The notes below the pieces were generated by a model. The model saw nothing but the letters and a program-made list of their open reading frames with translations. It ran no database searches and was not told the origin of the DNA. A stretch of 64,000 nt of DNA from Diadema setosum (Eukaryota; Echinodermata; Echinoidea; Diadematoida; Diadematidae). Positions 1 through 11,580 of this stretch are shown here, piece after piece. Position 1 is the stretch's first letter. The number at the start of each line of letters is the position of its first letter. The position numbers and the translations under genes are program-made. The stretch covers positions 4,528,501-4,592,500 of the forward strand of contig NC_092702.1 of the NCBI RefSeq assembly GCF_964275005.1, read 5' to 3'.

Positions 1-550
1 AGCAAATTCTAAAAGCAGGATGATTATAAAGCAGTAATAAACATATGAAGCAAACACACTACTGATCGCACAACCTCTGGTATATAGCATTCTGTATGAC
101 AAGCATATATGTATATGGACTTTATGGCAGTGTGGGGTGGTTATTTTTGGTTTTCATGTAGAAAATGTTATTACAAAGTGCATCTTAAAGACACCCAGTC
201 GCGAGGATACATGGACATATTTCAGCCGCGGGCGGCAGCACGTAAACTCGCTTCCGAAGTTGCTACGAAGCGAAATGTGTGTGTGCGCAAGACATCCCTA
301 AAGCAATGTATCGCGCTATAGTATCTCGTTTGCTCGCTTGATTGATCTGAGCGCGGGGAGTACGTTTTGTGTAATGTGAATTGAATGTATGGTACGGTAC
401 TGTGTGATGCAATGTTCGCATGAGCTATAGTAGCTAGCTGCCTATACTTGTACGACTACAGTGTACGCCTTCTCTTCATCGCACCGTCGATCGTCGTCAG
501 TCGTTAACTACACTGTAATCGTCAGATCAGATTATATATAGGTAGGGTAC

Positions 551-685
551 ATGGCCATCATGGACGATGACACATCGTCATGGGTAGCGGATATTACCGC
601 CGAGTTGTCCATTCTGAACGCGGACGATTGGGTCGGAGACCCTGTGTCTTGTGTAGCCCTACTACATATCGACCACCCTTATTGA
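551..685 (+). CDS. Candidate first coding exon, unknown protein
   Basis: A 44-codon frame opens at ATG 551. A second in-frame ATG at 560 has a strong initiation context (A at -3, G at +4). The peptide is acidic (MDDDTSSWVADITAEL at its core) and matches no family I recognise. A weak GT donor could lie near the end of the frame. It might be a real first exon of a plus-strand gene or a chance frame. It is kept only because of the start context and composition. Confidence 0.2.
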   Translation: MAIMDDDTSSWVADITAELSILNADDWVGDPVSCVALLHIDHPY

Positions 686-1272
686 AACCGACCGCGTATA
701 ATTCGCGCACTGAACACTTTAGTACGCACTTCTCTGCGCGCAAAGCACATAAAAATGGGTTGGCTTTGAATGTAGATGAGGATGGTGTGGGAAAACGCGA
801 TAATTCATTGTTCATTAATGGTTTTAATCAAGGACAAAATTTCAAATGAATATTTTCACCGAATCGTAATGACAGCACAATGTAACGTCTATGGAAGTTT
901 CTAAAAGGCTTCTAAAAAGCTTCGTACAGCACGGTGTTCAATACAACTCGGTTTGCGTGCATTGTCAATGCAAAAACAGCGGTCGATCCTATTACCGCGA
1001 TTTACCGCGGGGAGCTGAAACGAGGCCACGCAAGTTCGTCGGCGATATTTTTGCACTGAAACTTCGAATCGAAAACGGAACAACGGCATTTGATAGAGCT
1101 GGATTTTCTCAATCACGTAGGTCAAGTTTTTTTACGTGAATTTCAGTGTTAAATATTCTTATCAAGCAGATAAACATTAGGCGGTCGATTAGTAGTAGGT
1201 CCAACCATACTTGCCCTGGCGTGTGTAAATTCAGGACGGGGACCGGAAGCGACTGTGCCCGTGCAGGGCCAA

Positions 1273-1308
1273 CGGCCACAGTTGCACTGCACAGTGTAAC
1301 TGTGGCCG
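1273..1308. repeat. Short hairpin
   Basis: Two 16-nt arms (CGGCCACAGTTGCACT and its complement with one mismatch) enclose a 4-nt loop. No element boundary is visible around it. Confidence 0.5.
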
Positions 1309-1851
1309 TGATAACTATACACAGCCCAGTCGCTGTACATGGTACGTCGAGTTTTCGCATAGCGTAACAGTGTCTGGTCGGGCTATGGGCCGTGATAGAA
1401 GGGGGCCGTGCACCAACCGACATTAAGTCGAAGTAGGGCCTAAACTAGAATCTATTATTGTTAGATCTATCATCTTTGAACCTTTAGTTCCCCTGTTTAA
1501 ACGTTAGAGTTCTACCAGATCTATTGGGTTAGACTACATGTATGATGGAGCTTGCGATAGATCTATTCATTTTTTTTTAATTTATTTGCAAATCCCATTC
1601 TTGGGGAATTTGCATAACATGATTGATATGAAAAACTTCTCATTTAATGGGACTAATGACATTAAACTGACCCAGCAAATGTCATTTCAATTACGGCATT
1701 ATCATAATTTGACATAAATGAGAACGCGGAATTATACATAGAAAAATAGGCCTACTTGTCGATCAAACGCAAATGCCCTAAAGTTACTGATACTAGATTA
1801 GAAAAAGTAATTCCACTTCAATCACTGATTCATGTGTAGACTTCTACTTAC

Positions 1852-2180
1852 ACATCATCTGGATCTGGATTCCTTGAAGTTGTTGACTTGGCCAGCTGGG
1901 GTTGCTTGATTGGCGTAAGCCGTGGCAACACAATTCCACCGTGCATGTCGTAACACGAATTTGCACTTTCTAAATAAAAATTCCTGCAAAACTGTTCATG
2001 CAACTCCAGCAAGTGGAAAGCAAAATTTTCATCGGCACGCTGACACTGAAGCCTCCCCCTCCGGTCTCTTACTTGTCCTCCAGCTAAGAACACGTCTCTC
2101 TGCGTTCTCCACTCGTCGATAGCGTCAAACAAGTACAGGTAGATACGTTGCCTCGAGTTGGACGGCTGTTTGATCTCCAT
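1852..2180 (-). CDS. Candidate first exon of an unknown gene
   Basis: A minus-strand frame starts at ATG 2180 in a good context (ACAATGG) and runs about 110 codons. It ends at a consensus donor, GTAAGT, with the exon ending at 1852. A second donor (GTAAGA) lies inside the frame, which would end the exon at 2073 in phase 0. The N-terminal part contains RQRIYLYLFDAIDEW and looks protein-like. The later part is less convincing and may be intron. It is on the same strand as DHX9 and downstream of its last visible exon, but it is not DHX9 sequence. I do not recognise the family. Confidence 0.35.
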
Positions 2181-3438
2181 TGTGAGGTTTCATTACTAAA
2201 CCAAAGCCAAGGCTAAGCCGAAACAGTACAGCACTTTTTATTGCAAACAGTACTCGCATACCACACACAATATTGATACTGACATACCGGTACCGACGAC
2301 TTTCTATCAACTTTGTTATGTTACGATCCGGCCCAACGTACTGTAAGCTGTACGTATAACACATGCAGCTGACGCAGCAGACAACATTGCACGATGAGAT
2401 CATAACAACCTGCCATATGGCCATATGCATTGCAACTTGCTATACATGAAGCTTAGAGTTTTAATATTTCTTCATCAAAGCATATTTATAAATACCAAAT
2501 ATTAAACAACGTAATATATGAATAATTTATGATATTGTTATATAATATTTTCAGACATTTTTAAATATTATTGCCTAGATTGCTGAAATTGGCACCATAG
2601 TGCATATAAACAGAGACTGGAGCCAGATACGTACGTACGTACACCCTACAGCTCTCACTACTAGTATACTTGTGTCGCGGACCGGGAGAGATTTTCATGC
2701 GCATGGCTGTTGTGCGGTTTTGTGCATGCACCCATTCGGCCCCATTCGGTAGGTATTCGGGCGTCCATGTTGAAATTACAGTGGACAGCTCGCGCGGCGC
2801 TCGTGCCCCATCAGGTTTTCGCTGGTGCGCTGCGTAGCGTCGTGTTCGGCATTCGGTACGTACGGGGGTACAATAACGGGAGGAGCAGCTTGTCGTGCTT
2901 TTCTACTGAGCTGCGAATCGCCTGCGACGACCGGCTGCCTTTAAACAGTTTTAGTGTGGCATCTGAAATATAGCATTCCTTTCGTACATTGTGTTGCATA
3001 GTGAAGAGTGCTGGGAAATCTATCTGCAAACAAACAGACTCAAGCTTATAAGCTGCCATTCATGCAACAAAGTCTATGTCAACATCAATAGCAAGTACTG
3101 TACATGTCATTGTTTTTAAATCTAAGCTAAAATCTATGATCACAGGTACTGCATAAAATATTTGCCTGTGAGAATGCAAGGAAAGAAAATCTTGCCAAGT
3201 ACCTCAAACAAGTTCCAAAAATTTTGTGATCTGAGGCTAATTTCTTTTATTTTTATTTTTGTTCTCTCTCTCTTCTGAAACTTTTCTAATAAAAAAGATG
3301 ATATCCAAAACCCCTGTTTGGTCATTTGTTCATCAGTGTTTACTCAATTAAACATTTCTGCATTTCAGCTGTTAGCAGTTGTTAAAGACAAGAAGTAGTC
3401 AATTTGCAAGCACTGCTGGGTGATTTCCTCTATCATAC
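2181..3438. other. No gene seen; probably DHX9 intron
   Basis: It contains AT-rich sequence, a short ACGT-repeat patch near 2625-2642 and frames without recognisable homology. The next DHX9 exon, which should encode the rest of dsRNA-binding domain 2, was looked for on the minus strand and not found here. Confidence 0.4.
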
Positions 3439-3578
3439 CTGTTGTGATCCTGACCAACCGGAGTATACTTATAGTCCGCCTGAATCTTATTGGTCTGCAA
3501 GAACTGGTGGAGGCGTGACTTGGCATTGCTGATGGTCCAGTTGCCATGGATACCGGCATTCATGTCGGCCCCTTCCGC
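3439..3578 (-). CDS. DHX9: DHX9 exon 6 (dsRBD2 first half); last DHX9 exon in window
   Basis: 140 nt, starting [14 protein letters not shown] and ending VGQDHNR with two bases of the last codon. The donor is GTATGA. The frame matches the start of the second dsRNA-binding domain. Confidence 0.9.
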
Positions 3579-6500
3579 CTTTGAAGGTACATATCAAAAG
3601 GTAAATAAAGGGCGTAACAAACTTCATGGTATTCCTTGATTCACATCTACTTAAATTATAAATGACTGTCAGCAAATGCATGCATGTAGTGCTTTCATTT
3701 GAACTATTAACAAGTCCACACTCCACAAAATCTTGACTTGCTTATCATTAGGTCCATAATTTAGGAGAATGAAAAATTATTCGTTATGAACAAGGACTAC
3801 TTGCATATTAACAAATCATGTGGATTCACAGCCCTTCTCTTTTCTGATTTGTTACCCATTTCGAGGTTGTCTATTTTTTGTGGCTGACATTACAACTGGA
3901 TGCTCTACACATGACCACAAGAGCTTGAAGATGCTGTTGAGCCCACTGCCAACAAGTTCTTGTCTGTCTTGTAATAGTAATGATCTAAAAGAGAATGAAA
4001 TATGCTGGAACTTTCCATTTTCAACCTAATAAGAAGTTTGGAAAGACAGACAAAGAACAAAGCTCGCACTCTAGCTTTCAGGCATGCAGTCATCACACAA
4101 TATGATACTAGACCCGCTACAAACACACACAGAAAAAAAAAAAACATGTTCCTTCATGGAGCAATAATATAATTTCACGTCGTGACAAAATCTTTTTTTT
4201 ATCTTTTTAATCTCTTTTTTGGGGGGAGAAAGGGGGGGGGGTGGGGAAAGGGGAGGGGGAAATAATGGAGCACACAACAAAATCATCACATGCCATAAGA
4301 ATAGCAATGTCTTAGAGATTAGCTCACTAGTTTAATTAAGGGTACATTACAGTTTATGCAGGAACAGTAACATCCTAAGTGGGCAAATTCTGACTGGTAA
4401 TGCCGTACCTCCTCCAGCTTGCGCTTGTCCCCTTGCCTGTCGTAGAAGCCTCTCTGGTAGGAAGGCATGCCACCATCGTAGCTGTCTGTTGCAAACAAAG
4501 ACACACGAGAGCTGTGTTACTATATACAATATTCTTCAGAAGATTCAATCCCCATCGCTTCTAATGATCTGAGAAATTATGTTTGACTGCACTTTGTTCG
4601 TCGTTCCAAATGTCCGATGGATTACAGAGATGACATTTAAGATATGTCAAGACCCATCATACAATTGTATCTGCCATTTCAAAACACCAGTGGGAAATCA
4701 TTGCTCCCCTGGGTCAAGATTTTCATTCATGATGGAAAATCCTATCATTTGCACTCACGATGATTTATTCATTGACGCAACTCATGCCCAGTCTATACTA
4801 TCACTATCAAGCCGATGGCATACGTATAACACAGAAATAAGTACATCAATTCTGATTTCCTGTACAATGTAGGTTACTGGCTATATGGAAGCTCTCTACT
4901 GTACCTGAAAAGTCATGAGCAAATGTTCTTGATTATGTAATGGAACACAGTATTTATCCAATAATGAAAAGAATAATGAAAAGAGCCAGTTCAGAATGGC
5001 GATAGGGCTACATGTTTTATTAATATTTCATCGCATACTTGAGGAAGCCACATCGCCACAACTTCATCACATACATGTACATGTTGTATAGAGTAAGTAG
5101 CCGATGGGAAATGCTACAGGAAACAACTTGTTTTATTTGAGGGTTACCTCTTACAATGCTCTCTTCATCACTAAGTACAAATATCCTGAAACCAACTGTC
5201 ACTGAATAGAGGGATCATATAATTGTACTAATCTCTGTCACTTCTTAATGGCCTTAAAGTCAGACTACTGTATTCTTTCACCTGAATATGTCTGTATGAC
5301 TTGCATTGGAGCAAACTCTTGGGGGGGGGAGGGGTGGAGGGATACATAAATGTAACAATATTTTTGAACAAGCTCCTAAACAAGCTTGTCAAGATAGGAC
5401 AATGTCTAAGCAATAATAATGACTACAATAAATGGTTAATATCATCCTGGCTTCCACAAACCTCTGCCATCTGGCCCTCCTGGTCCGCCTCCACCCATCT
5501 CACCCTGCCCCATGGCCAGAGACATGTGAGGGGCTGCCATGCCGCCGGGCAGGGCAACAGGTCCTTCACTGGGCGACGCAACAGGAGCCTTGGTGGAGGA
5601 TAGAGGAATCATTTCAAAATTACTTTTTTTTTTTAAAGATTACAATTCACTAGGTCACAAGGCAATTCACAGATCCTCCTAATCTGGGTCAAATATGGAT
5701 GGCAGCCATGTGATACAAATGCTGCCACAAATAATCATAATCTTTTCATGGGTGTAAGTTAATTGTGACATGCAGCTAAAGACAAGCCACACAGTCCTCA
5801 CTTTATTGAAAATTATCTTTTTTGCTAGCCTTGACAAAAGCTATCCAAACTAAGTACACATACACTAACAGTGTAAGACACATACAATTTCTGCTTTTAG
5901 AGCCAACTAATCACAACATGCACACATACTTACCCTATACATGTACATCATTAACGGACCAACTTTCTTTGCTAAAGAATATAAACAACTTTATCTACAG
6001 ATGTGCTATACATAACAGACATTTTATTCTTTATTTCTTCTTTTTCTTTCAAATGATAAACTCTGTATTTTACAATCACAAACTGCTAATAAATAACTTT
6101 AACAGACCTGTCAGAAAAATGATACCAGTGGAATTCTATTGCTTGGAAAGCAGTAGATGACAGGTATGAATCACACTGGTTTCCTTGTTTTCTGACATGT
6201 TTGCTAAAATCATATATCAGCAGTTGGCAATCTCAAAGTACAGAGGGCATCATTTGAAAAAAAAAAAATATGTTAAGTACATTTTCACTTCTCTGAATAA
6301 TCTCTGTCATTTACTGAACCCACACATATAGCCTTAAAGGACAAGTTCACCTTCATAAACATAAGGATTGAGAAAATGCAGCAATATTAGTAGAACACAT
6401 CAGTGAAAGCTCGAGGAAAATTGGACAATCGATGCAAAAGTTATGAATTTTTTAAATTTTTGTGTCGGAACTGCTGGACGACGAGACTACTACAGCTTGT

Positions 6501-7782
6501 GATGTCATATGTTTCGCATAATAAAAGAGCATTTGACTTGCCTCTTTCTAAAGGTAGGGGGAATAATATTACCCATGACATACTGTATGTCGGTAACGAG
6601 TCAAGGGAATGTGTACTTTTTTCAAAAGATGAAATTTTGTGAAATTCTCTTTATATTTTCCTTATATTGTTGTACGCATGTGACATCGTACACTGCAGTA
6701 GTCTTCTCATCCAGCGGTTACTGCACAAAAACTTCAAAAATTCATAACTTTTGAACGGATTATCCGATTTTCCTCAAACATTCAATGATGTGTTCTACTA
6801 ATATTGCTACATTTTCTCAATCCTTATGTTTATGAAGGTGAACTTGTCCTTTTATGCTGTTGTTTCATTCTTTAAAAACATTCACATCAAAGTTCATTGT
6901 TGTAATGCTGACATAATATCTATACTGTTCACATTTCTGATTAAATGTCTATGCCTTGCAATGCATCACTCTGCCCCATCTGTTGCATGTACATGTATAC
7001 TGAATGAGAACTACAATAAAATGTACAGCACCATAAGTCTGTTTGCCCCTTTAACACAAACACACACGCAAATGAAATAACAAACCCAGACAGAGAAACA
7101 AACAAATGAACAAACAAACACATATTTCACATCCCACATACCTCCAGGGCTGGAAGATCACTGCTCTGCAATTCACCATTTCGAACCAGGAACATCAAGA
7201 AGTCCTTGGCAGCATTTGCCTGAGCATCTTTCTTGTTGGTGGAATTGCCCGCTCCAACGTAGGAATATGTCGGTACACGAACCTGAACATTAATTTGTCA
7301 GGGAGTGAGCGAGACTTACAAGACATACACACTGTAGTTTACAAAAGAAATTTCATACAAACTTGGAACATTTTGGAAAGTTCAAAGGAACAAAAATGAA
7401 AGCAATTTTATTATGAACTGTAAAAAAAACAAACAAACAAACCCAAAAACAAAAAACAAAACAAAACTGTACACTCCATGCTTCATTGGATCTTTAAAAG
7501 TTTCTTAAATGAGAATCCACCCCCCCCCCCCCCAAGAAAAAAGAGCAAAAGTTAAGAAATCTTTATCCTGCTGAACGGCTTACATGAAGACACTCTAGTC
7601 AGGAAAAAGCAAGAAAGTACAACTAACGTTAAGTTTTACCAAGTACGGGTAGACTAATTACAGTAGTTTACCTCACACAAGAAGCGCTGGCGATGCTTTG
7701 GACCAGAGTTTCTAATCTCGTAGTTTGGTACAAGCTTCCTCTTGCCGAGGAAACTGTAGAGATACGACTTCAGTTCGCTCAT
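3439..7782 (-). CDS. DHX9: DHX9 (RNA helicase A), 5' part only
   Basis: Five coding exons on the minus strand join in frame: 7782-7672, 7282-7142, 5588-5462, 4485-4409 and 3578-3439. They give 198 residues starting [16 protein letters not shown]. All introns are GT-AG. Residues 1-84 form dsRNA-binding domain 1, with the diagnostic core [18 protein letters not shown] Gly/Pro-rich linker follows. From about residue 155 dsRNA-binding domain 2 begins ([17 protein letters not shown], then [12 protein letters not shown]), as in vertebrate DHX9. DHX9 is a DEAH-box helicase that unwinds RNA and RNA-DNA hybrids in the nucleus. The helicase core is not in the window. The gene is cut off after domain 2 begins, so exon 6 must lie beyond position 1 or the assembly is broken. 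Confidence 0.92.
4409..4485 (-). CDS. DHX9: DHX9 exon 5 (linker to dsRBD2)
   Basis: 77 nt. It completes the Asp codon of GRDSYDGG and ends KRKLEE in phase 0. The acceptor is TTGCAACAG and the donor GTACGG. Confidence 0.82.
5462..5588 (-). CDS. DHX9: DHX9 exon 4 (Gly/Pro-rich linker)
   Basis: 127 nt, entering in phase 0 and leaving in phase 1. It encodes [16 protein letters not shown] and a Gly/Met-rich stretch ending GPDGR, matching the low-complexity linker between the two dsRNA-binding domains. Confidence 0.8.
6338..6850. mobile_element. MITE with about 45-bp terminal inverted repeats
   Basis: Begins AGGACAAGTTCACCTTCATA and ends with its complement, with near-perfect arms of more than 40 bp. 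It is preceded by TTAA (6334-6337) and followed by TTTA, a likely decayed TTAA target duplication. This points to a Kolobok- or piggyBac-type non-autonomous element in a DHX9 intron. Relatives lie near 10.24-10.80 kb and at 32,558-33,108. Confidence 0.75.
7142..7282 (-). CDS. DHX9: DHX9 exon 3 (dsRBD1 second half)
   Basis: 141 nt in phase 0, with acceptor TTCAG and donor GTATGT. It encodes [20 protein letters not shown] and the helix-2 segment [18 protein letters not shown], the RNA-contacting core of the domain. Confidence 0.92.
7410..7545. repeat. A-rich and poly-C low complexity in DHX9 intron
   Basis: Runs of AAAC-type repeats are followed by a C run and an A/G-rich patch. No gene signal is present. 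Confidence 0.6.
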
Positions 7783-7794
7783 TGCGCCATCCGT
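7672..7794 (-). CDS. DHX9: DHX9 exon 2 (start codon, dsRBD1 first half)
   Basis: A pyrimidine tract ending in CTCTAG at 7795 precedes ACGGATGGCGCAATGAGC. Coding starts at 7782 and gives 37 codons ending FLCE in phase 0, followed by donor GTAAAC. Confidence 0.9.
7779..7790 (-). promoter_or_regulatory. DHX9: Three-codon upstream ORF overlapping the DHX9 start
   Basis: ATG GCG CAA TGA starts 8 nt upstream of the main ATG. Its stop codon shares two bases with the DHX9 initiator (ATGA overlap). A ribosome using it would end exactly on the true start, which suggests leaky scanning or re-initiation. Confidence 0.6.
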
Positions 7795-8344
7795 CTAGAG
7801 CAAGAAGAAAGAAGAAAAAAGAACATGCAAAGTAGAATGTCAGTCAAAGCAAACTAACATCATTTGCTGACTGAAAGGTTAAGCAAGCTGCCCATATATA
7901 ATTCAATCATAAACACCATCTAACATTCGACCACGATCACCGGCTACACACATAATTTACAATTGTATCAAATTTTGGCACTGGACTCTGGAGCAGCGCA
8001 GCATGAGCAGTGGAGGTCAGAGGTTGAACCTCCCTGCCCTGGCCTGTTCGAACCCTAAAACAATGTAATGTCTAGAAAAGTCATCACCGCACCACTGCAC
8101 TGGCGCGACTGCACTGCACTGACATAAATTACAACAGCTGAGCTGTGCTGTGTCTATCCCAAAGAGATAATCTCTTTCTTAATTCTGGTCTGTCCACTGG
8201 CACTGCACTGTCTGCTAATTCGGCATGGACTAGACCTAGATCTATAAGTAGGTGCCTACGTTAGCCTCTACATGGCTCTAGGCTCTGCAGATCAAATTAT
8301 GAACTACAGACAGTTCAGAGCTAAAGATGAGTTTCCTCACTCAC

Positions 8345-8480
8345 CTCTTTATCAACGTGGATGGTGGAAGAAGAGGGCACGACGATCGAAGATAGTCCCT
8401 GCCTACTGCTTATGTCCTATCAGCGGATACAACAATTAAACAGAGCAGTACAGAAGATGGCGCGCGCTAACACCGACTGA
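8345..8480 (-). other. DHX9: DHX9 5'UTR exon 1 (left end approximate)
   Basis: On the minus strand, AAAGAG is followed by the consensus donor GTGAGTGAG at 8344-8336. I see no ATG between it and about 8480. Exon 2 has a clear acceptor before the start codon, so a spliced non-coding first exon is needed. The transcription start is not defined. An AAGATGGCG motif (YY1-like) sits near 8457 on the opposite strand. Confidence 0.55.
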
Positions 8481-10200
8481 ATGATAAACCCCGATGCCGA
8501 TTTCACAGTGTGTCGACGGCATACACCAACGTGCGCTGTGTGCTACATACAGTACTTATCTCCACAGTGCAAGGAGATCAGCGGTGGTGCTACACTGTAC
8601 TTTGACACGCACACCATACAGCCTACATGTACGTCCGCTTCTCTCGGATCGTGAACGTTAGCAGGTCGCGAAGACAAGAGGGCAATCGCAAGCAGCAGCT
8701 CTACGCACTGCTGTACGCTGTCTCGCGATCGAGCGACGTCGCAGCCGATTGTACTGCGATCGCTATCGTGCACACAGTTGTAGTTGTACAAGAGGATCTC
8801 TTTCCTTCCCGTCGACACAGCTATACCTCTGCGCACATTCCTTTTCTAATGTCTTGAGTGCTGTCAATTTCTCTGTCCCGTTGCAGTACATGCTACTTGT
8901 AATAGTGTGATATCGAACTGAATTTTGTTATCAGTGTATCAGAAAACGCGTAACTGCACCATGTCGGCACCAGTTGAAGACCAGCTGCTCGGTTATTTTA
9001 TTCATTCATTTTTCCACACACAGAGATGTGTTTGGTAAGATATGCAAAAATTGTGTTTTATGAAGACCGATAAAGAAGCCTCAGAAGTGCACATTTCTTA
9101 TTATTTCTCCTTGTTTCACAATATATTTTGATAATAAAAAGCATCCCGGATTTTATCAAATTTAGTTGAGGATATTCTAGCGATTGCTCAACCCACTGCA
9201 TGCAACCGGCCACCCATCGTTATTCTCTTCTACATAATTATACCCTCGGATCATTCTCTTTCTATATTCGTCAACACTTATATTCTTTTTATTTATTTCT
9301 TTTTCTGATCGGAAATCTATAGCCAAGGATGCCTCATACATTTCTCACAGTGGTAACATATTGTTTATCAATTGTATACATGTAAGAAAGTATACACAAC
9401 TATGTAACTCTGCCAAATTATTTGTCATTTTTAGTGTTTATTTTGTCAGCTCTATATCCGCTTCGCTCCTTTTGTTCTGCTTTCTTTTCACATCTTCAGC
9501 TATCGACCTACCCTTAAGCATTTAAATTAGAAAGTCTGTATCTTTTCGCTCTTCAGCAAAATAAATCGAAATATAAATACTCCCAGAGCAGTAGGGCCTA
9601 ATGGCCTTCTCACAAACGATCCTGAGTGCCCCGGTTTAACAAGGAGCCGCGGAACCGCGGGGACTGGGGCTTGGGGACTGCAGCAGCCCGTGACCCCCTT
9701 CCCATACACACTTGCAGGGTACACACACAATATGGCTCTTCAGAGGAAAAAAGGAGAAAAGAAATCGAAAAATGATAATTATGATAATTACAAAAGCAAA
9801 CAAACAAACAAACTCCTGACAAAACCCATGACTTTCCAAGGGTTTCGTTTGGACTTCCCGCCATGCTCCCCCACCCCCACCCCCCCCCCCCCGGTCGCTG
9901 ACGGATAAGAAGACTACAAAAGAAATGTAATGAAATGAACAATAAAGAAAAAAAAATCAAAAGACTAAAATGCATATTCCTTTCACTTATTACTGACATT
10001 TAGGATTTAGGCGTTTAGGATGCATTGTCATTCCCTGCTTGCATGTGCTTTCTCAAAAAGGTATAGGCCAAGTGCTCTATCATGCGATTAAAATGACATT
10101 TCTTAAAAATCCATTATCTTTAAATTTTCTTTGTATCCTTGTTCTATGGTGATATACATGTCATTCTGTATTAACTCAGTCCACATAATTATTTGGGTCT
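8481..10200. other. Intergenic: upstream region of DHX9
   Basis: Non-coding. It is less AT-rich around 8.5-8.8 kb, as expected near a promoter, then AT-rich. A poly-C run lies near 9,878-9,893. No exon, RNA gene or bounded element was recognised. Confidence 0.4.
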
Positions 10201-10239
10201 CCAACTCGACTTTAGGGGGCATTTACCCCAAATATACAT

Positions 10240-10800
10240 GTGGATTAATGAAGTAGTGTGGATAATTAGAGGGAAATCGGACAATCAGTCCAAATGTTAA
10301 AAGTTTGAAAGTTTCGGTGCCGCCATCTGTATTATGAAAAGGCTACAACAATATCTGTGACGTTACGGCAGAACAGCCATTCTATACATTAATAGAGAGG
10401 AGCCATCCTCAAATTCATGGTAATTTTCTATCATAATGAAACAGTTTATTGTCATATACTTTTGTCGGAAAGCAGGGGGAATTATATCACCCTTAATTTG
10501 TTAGAATAACATGTCAAAGGAACGAACACTTTTGAGTCATAGAAATAATTAAATTTTGTGGAATTCTCTCCATATATCGTTGTTCTGCAGCTGGTGACGT
10601 CACGAATCATTGGCGGATCGGGGGGGGGGGGGCGCACCGGGCCCGCCCCTCTTTATTTCTTGTTAAAACAAAAAAAAAATGGAAAAAAAGAGGGCCTTTT
10701 AAGGCGCCTCCCGAATTCCCTGATCCGCCCCTGCGAATTGTCCGATTTTCCACACACTTCCCTGATCGTGTTTATGTTTCTTCATTGTCACTCGGTCCAA
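10240..10800. mobile_element. Decayed MITE related to 6338-6850, interrupted by another element
   Basis: The two sides share with the 6.3-kb MITE the phrases around TCGGACAAT / ATTGTCCGATTTTCC, GTGACGTCACGAAT and GAATTCTCT. Outer ends are eroded, so the limits are approximate. It is interrupted at 10,608-10,733 by a short element. Confidence 0.5.
10608..10733. mobile_element. 126-bp hAT-like element with 5-bp target duplication
   Basis: Termini are CATTGGCGGATC and GATCCGCCCCTG. It is flanked on both sides by CGAAT (10,603-10,607 and 10,734-10,738). Removing the insert restores CACGAATTGTCCG of the host MITE. Internal sequence matches the element at 11,049-11,243 in the opposite orientation. 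Confidence 0.75.
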
Positions 10801-11048
10801 GAAAATTTGCCAGAGATATGTCTTTGGGTCTCATTCTCGTCTAACTAAACTGCCCTTTTCATCATAACCATGTCACAGAACAAAACAATTTAGATAATTA
10901 TAATCATAAAACTAACCAAGCACTCTGGCGTCTTTATTACAATTCCAGCAATTGTTGGAAAGGAATCCAAGAGGTTTTTTTTTTTTCTGTACATGGCCAC
11001 AACGCCGTGTAGTTTCATCAAAACCGCAGAGGATTGATGGTACAAAGT

Positions 11049-11243
11049 CAGCGGGGCGGATCCAGGAATTCCTTAAAGGGAAGGCGCCTTTACAGAATTA
11101 AAGGGGGCGCACGCCCCGCCCCCCCCCCCATTTTTCCTTTTTATTTCTTTTGTTTTTACCCCCCCCCCCCCCAAAAAAAAAATAACATAAAGGGATTGGG
11201 CGCGCGCCCGGTGCGCCCCCCCCCCCCTCCGGATCCGCCACTG
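11049..11243. mobile_element. 195-bp hAT-like element with 5-bp target duplication
   Basis: Termini are CAGCGGGGCGGATCC and GGATCCGCCACTG, flanked by AAAGT (11,044-11,048 and 11,244-11,248). The interior is rich in poly-C and GGCGCC palindromes. It is the same family as 10,608-10,733. Confidence 0.75.
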
Positions 11244-11439
11244 AAAGTATTATTATTGTAAAGAAAGTATTGTTATTGCGAAGAGAGGTTTCAAAATTTA
11301 ATACATTAGGAGTCTAATCACGATGTTGATTATGTGTGATAGTTAGAAGAGAGAGTAAAGAATATTTTGGATAAAAACATCATTGAACTTTAATAGCAGG
11401 GTGCTAAAAAGACGCCGTGTCAAAGATCGAGGTGAAGTT

Positions 11440-11580
11440 TGTTAAGTTCTAGGGTAATTGATACCCCCTTCCCCTCACCTGACCTGAACTCTAATCCTAG
11501 ACCCTAGTCCTTTGCCAATTCTAACTCTAACCCAAACTCTAACCCTAACCCTAAACTTTACTCTAACCTTATCACTAACC
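11440..11580 (-). repeat. Degenerate telomere-like (CCCTAA) array
   Basis: Begins TTCTAGGGTAATTGATACCC and continues with variants of CTAACCCTAA. The start matches, in reverse orientation, one end of the telomere-like element at 24,294-24,498, so this is a truncated member of the same family. It is not a chromosome end. Confidence 0.6.

Larger units (their letters stand above)
1..1840. other. Left flank without a confident gene
   Basis: AT-rich to mixed sequence with no recognisable conserved protein. It holds one weak candidate first exon (551-685) and a 36-nt hairpin (1273-1308). The DHX9 gene enters from the right on the minus strand, so this stretch may lie inside its fifth intron. Confidence 0.4.
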
